DNA of 6,172 bases from Porphyromonadaceae bacterium (GTDB taxonomy: Bacteria > Bacteroidota > Bacteroidia > Bacteroidales > Paludibacteraceae). Shown here piece after piece: positions 3,667-6,172 of the stretch; position 1 is the first letter of the stretch, and each line of letters starts with the position of its first letter. The notes beneath the pieces are model-generated. The model was not told the DNA's origin and ran no database searches. It worked only from the letters and a program-made list of their open reading frames with translations. Where the stretch lies: contig CAJPNS010000102.1 of assembly GCA_905372135.1 (NCBI GenBank), forward strand, positions 1 to 6,172, given 5' to 3'. Made by a program: the position numbers and the translations under genes.

Positions 3667-6147
3667 TTATTCTTTTATCAATCGCTCTACTCTATTGCCT
3701 ATACGTACGAGGTATATTCCTTCGGCCAGACTGCTTATATCGAGTACTGCTTTGCCGTCGGCGATACGTGCCGTCAGCAGTTTACGTCCCGAGAGGTCGG
3801 TGACTGCTATTTCTTCGTCGGTAGCAGGCGACTCGATAGTAACGAAGTCTTTCGACGGATTGGGCGATATAGTGAAGCCTTCGACAACTACGGTAGATAT
3901 ATCTGTGCCGGTGCCACAAGTATAGGTAGTATTATGTATTCTACTGCCGTTTTTGTTGAGAACAATCCAATGCTTATTCGTGGCGATAGTATCGCGGCAA
4001 CCGTCGACGCCGGGGTTGTTCGACGCAGAGGAGTTCTTTATAAATATCATAGCCATATCCATCGCCGTACGAGCGGGTAGAGCTTTGAATATGGAGTCGA
4101 GTCCGCAGTCTGAGAATCGGCAGCCATCGATAGATATCATTTGCAGAAAGTCGGCACCTCCGATATTGAGACGAGTCAGTTTAGGATTTACCGAGAGATT
4201 CAACATCTCGATGTCATTGTTGTACCTTAGGTCGAGGCTACTTATTTCGGTGCTATCGCACGAGAGTGCGAAAAGTTTCGTATTCAGGCTTACGTCGAGG
4301 TATCCGATTTTGGTGCTTCCGCATATTAGCGATACCAAATCTCTATTTTTTTCCAAATAGAGGTTGCCGATAGCATTTGCCGAACAGTCGAGAGTAAGTA
4401 GTCCGGGGTTGTTGCTTATCGATACATTTGTGAGGTTATTCCCGTTACCTGAGCAGTCGAGGGTGGTAATGTTGCCATACATTGTAATTTCTGTAGCGTC
4501 GGTCGGTACTTGTACGGAGATAGCTCTCTGAACAGTATCGATTATAACATATTGTGGTATTTTGCTGCCGTAAACAATCTTACTAAGCGACGGAACAGTA
4601 TCTCCCTTAACTTTAAGATTGATAGTTGAACCCTTTGCTACTGTAAATTTCATATACAGGTCGGTATTGAGCCCATACCCCGAACTGGTAGGACAGCTAT
4701 AAGCATTCTGGTCGTTCTGTATTGCAGTATTACCGTTAGCGTCCAATACTTTCCATTGTTTGTGTGTGGCTATGGTATCGCGGCAACCGTCGACGCCGGG
4801 ATTGGTAGCGTTATCGTTTTTGATGAATATCTTAGCGTCGTCCGATACCAGACGGGTCGGTAGAGCGCTGAATACGGAGTCGAGTCCGCAAGCAGATAGA
4901 GCATTGCCATAGGCATCCAACCTTACAAGTTGAGGGTTGCCCTCTACTCTGATAATGCTAAGGTTGCTATTGCCCGAACAGTTGATTTCGGTAATATTCT
5001 GATGGGCTATTGTAGAGATAGCATAGATGTTGTCGGCATTGTCGTGGCAGTCGAACTTCGATACTTTGCCGTATATCGATACCAGTTTTGCTTTGGCGAA
5101 AAATTCTTTTCTACCCATAGCCGCCGTACCTACGGTCATAATCGTATCTCGCATTCCGCTTTTTACTCGTATCTTAGTGTTTGGAGCGGTAGCTGCAAGG
5201 TCGAACCATATCTTTTGACCTTTTTTTGCCCCGATAGTGATAATACTATTATGGTCTACTCCACATGTGTAGATGGTATTGACAATAGGAGTGGTTCCTC
5301 CTCCTGCCATATTGAGTACCTTCCAATTACGATTGGTAGCGATAGTGTCGCGGCAGCCGTCGGCGTTGAAGTCGGGGGCTCCACCGTTTTTCAGATAGAT
5401 AGTATCGGGGTCGGTACTCGTACGTGTAGGCAACGTACCGAACAGAGTATCGAGCTGACAGTCGGTAAGATTGGTATTCCACATACGAATTTCTTTGATA
5501 CTGTTTGCTCCTGCGATATTGAGACTCTTTAACTTGGTGTTGAAGCAAAATAACTTCAAGAGCAACGGGTGCGAGCTTAGGTCGAGACCTTCTATCCGAG
5601 TGTCGTTGCACACGAGCATTTTCAGAGAAGTACAGGCAGATACGTTGAGTGTGGTGATGTGATTCTTCCTGCAGTGTAGCTCTTCGAGGACTGTGTTGTG
5701 CGTAACGTCGAGACTTGTCAGGTTGTTTTCGCTGCAATCGAGCTTTATAAGATTGATGTTTTGGCTCAGGTCGAGGCTTGTGATGTTGTTTTTGTCGCAC
5801 ATCAGCTCTAAGAGTCCGCTGTTTTTGCTTACATCCAGAGATGTAACGTTAGTATTGTTGCTTTCGCAACTGAATCCCGTAAGGTCGCCGTATATCGCCA
5901 TCGTATCGGCTCCTGCCTGATAGTCGGAGAATCCGGCCCAAGTGTTACCTACCGTAATGTTGGTATCCAACGCACCGCTTTTGATTTTCACTGTCGTATT
6001 TGGGGCAGAGGCTTTCATATTGATACTTATCGCCTGTCCCGAAACGACGCCGAGTTTTATAGACTTCGACAGGTCTTGTGCCATAATGTCGGCACCGGCT
6101 ACAAGCCCTACAAATAGAGCCAATAGACTACATAAAAATTTCTTCAT
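3667..6147 (-). CDS. Secreted three-module leucine-rich repeat protein with T9SS type A sorting domain
   Basis: This 826-residue protein is probably exported and anchored at or released from the cell surface. Residues 1-24 form a signal peptide: KK, a hydrophobic core, and probable cleavage near Ala23-Gln24. Three related modules follow (about 28-281, 292-472 and 482-735). Each has a beta-rich opening segment, a Bacteroidota-style LRR stretch and a C-cap ending GCRDTIAT-x-x-x-W-x-VL. Module 1 has six 21-residue repeats starting with Leu at 104, 125, 146, 167, 188 and 209 (for example LDLSQNINLIKLDCSENNLTS would be one unit if written without its last residue). Residues about 755-826 are a T9SS type A C-terminal domain, with ISPNPSKDFVTIE (760-772), TDLSGRKLL (783-791), DISSLAEGIYLVRI (803-816) and a basic end (RLIKE). 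The host must therefore have a type IX secretion system, though none of its genes are here. LRR proteins of this kind often bind proteins or host surfaces, but no ligand can be read from the sequence. The gene has no operon partner in view; its start lies 25 nt from the right edge, so its promoter is probably outside. Confidence 0.92.
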   Translation of the reverse strand: MKKFLCSLLALFVGLVAGADIMAQDLSKSIKLGVVSGQAISINMKASAPNTTVKIKSGALDTNITVGNTWAGFSDYQAGADTMAIYGDLTGFSCESNNTNVTSLDVSKNSGLLELMCDKNNITSLDLSQNINLIKLDCSENNLTSLDVTHNTVLEELHCRKNHITTLNVSACTSLKMLVCNDTRIEGLDLSSHPLLLKLFCFNTKLKSLNIAGANSIKEIRMWNTNLTDCQLDTLFGTLPTRTSTDPDTIYLKNGGAPDFNADGCRDTIATNRNWKVLNMAGGGTTPIVNTIYTCGVDHNSIITIGAKKGQKIWFDLAATAPNTKIRVKSGMRDTIMTVGTAAMGRKEFFAKAKLVSIYGKVSKFDCHDNADNIYAISTIAHQNITEINCSGNSNLSIIRVEGNPQLVRLDAYGNALSACGLDSVFSALPTRLVSDDAKIFIKNDNATNPGVDGCRDTIATHKQWKVLDANGNTAIQNDQNAYSCPTSSGYGLNTDLYMKFTVAKGSTINLKVKGDTVPSLSKIVYGSKIPQYVIIDTVQRAISVQVPTDATEITMYGNITTLDCSGNGNNLTNVSISNNPGLLTLDCSANAIGNLYLEKNRDLVSLICGSTKIGYLDVSLNTKLFALSCDSTEISSLDLRYNNDIEMLNLSVNPKLTRLNIGGADFLQMISIDGCRFSDCGLDSIFKALPARTAMDMAMIFIKNSSASNNPGVDGCRDTIATNKHWIVLNKNGSRIHNTTYTCGTGTDISTVVVEGFTISPNPSKDFVTIESPATDEEIAVTDLSGRKLLTARIADGKAVLDISSLAEGIYLVRIGNRVERLIKE
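3670..3885 (-). other. T9SS type A C-terminal sorting domain (within the LRR protein)
   Basis: Residues 755-826 of the LRR protein form a compact Ig-like sorting signal that directs T9SS cargo across the outer membrane, where it is normally removed and the protein attached to the surface. The order PNP motif, xDLSGRxL strand, DIS-x-L-x-x-GIYLVRI strand and basic terminus is the classic pattern. It follows directly after a leftover YTCG module-start motif (742-745). Confidence 0.9.
3943..4704 (-). repeat. LRR module 3 of the secreted protein (residues ~482-735)
   Basis: The module opens with YSC (483-485) and a strand-rich segment, then has LRR units beginning at 575, 596, 617, 638 and 660. 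The spacing is 21 residues except for one 22-residue step. Cysteines recur at 588, 609 and 630. The cap is GLDSIFKALPART, then NPGVDGCRDTIATNKHW. Its cap DNA contains a 26-bp stretch (3989-4014) identical to that of module 2. Confidence 0.85.
4732..5274 (-). repeat. LRR module 2 of the secreted protein, shortened (residues ~292-472)
   Basis: The module opens with YTCG (293-296). Its strand-rich opening resembles module 1 closely (APNTKIRVKSG against APNTTVKIKSG). Only about two recognisable LRR-like turns remain (about 381-415) before the cap GLDSVFSALPTR and NPGVDGCRDTIATHKQW. At about 181 residues, against about 254 in modules 1 and 3, it appears to have lost repeats or never expanded. Confidence 0.82.
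5305..6066 (-). repeat. LRR module 1 of the secreted protein (residues ~28-281)
   Basis: A strand-rich opening (about 28-100) is followed by six regular 21-residue LRR units from Leu104. Cysteines fall at the same repeat position (117, 138, 159, 180, 201). The cap is QLDTLFGTLPTRT, then DGCRDTIATNRNWKVLN (263-279). The cap lacks the NPG motif of modules 2 and 3, having APDFNADG instead. Confidence 0.85.
6076..6147 (-). other. Signal peptide of the LRR protein
   Basis: Residues 1-24 comprise a KK n-region, the hydrophobic core FLCSLLALFVGLVAGA, and a probable signal peptidase I site around I-M-A-Q (21-24). Cys6 lies early in the core without a lipobox context, so a lipoprotein is unlikely. 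Confidence 0.85.
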
Positions 6148-6172
6148 AAATAAATTTGGTTTAAAAAATTAA

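Noticed and set aside
4930..5532. 200-codon open frame on the plus strand
   Set aside because: It is antisense to the LRR gene, has no recognisable domain, and is explained by the repetitive composition of the coding strand opposite. Other long frames opposite pabBC and tpl were dropped for the same reason.

Overview
The window looks like chromosomal DNA of a Bacteroidota species, most likely of the order Bacteroidales. Four things point there: promoter-like motifs of the TTTG / TAnnTTTG type, A-rich leaders with no Shine-Dalgarno sequence, a compact pabB-pabC pair of the size usual in this phylum, and a large exported protein that ends in a type IX secretion (T9SS) sorting domain. I cannot name the genus from sequence alone.

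Layout, left to right. Bases 1-198 are AT-rich and non-coding. They contain a well-spaced leftward promoter candidate that probably serves a gene outside the window. Bases 199-1762 hold a leftward two-gene operon, pabB then pabC with a 17-bp overlap, which would turn chorismate into p-aminobenzoate for folate. A divergent intergenic region (1763-1972) carries one promoter candidate facing each way. Bases 1973-3355 (+) encode a PLP-dependent beta-eliminating lyase. Its residues identify it as tyrosine phenol-lyase (tyrosine to phenol, pyruvate and ammonia) and not tryptophanase. Bases 3667-6147 (-) encode an 826-residue secreted leucine-rich-repeat protein made of three modules, with a signal peptide and a T9SS type A C-terminal domain.

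tpl and the LRR gene converge on a 311-bp gap (3356-3666). Each gene ends in its own strand-specific 12-bp-stem / 5-nt-loop terminator. Between the two terminators lies an array of seven degenerate units with an exact 22-bp period, preceded by a small palindrome. This array is the least explained element in the window.

The genes do not form one obvious system. pabBC and tpl both touch aromatic metabolism (chorismate use, tyrosine breakdown) but are divergently transcribed, and no functional link is shown. I see no mobile element, CRISPR array, RNA gene or defence system. The points most worth following are the 22-bp array, the tyrosine phenol-lyase identity (a gene easily mislabelled tryptophanase) and the modular history of the LRR protein.
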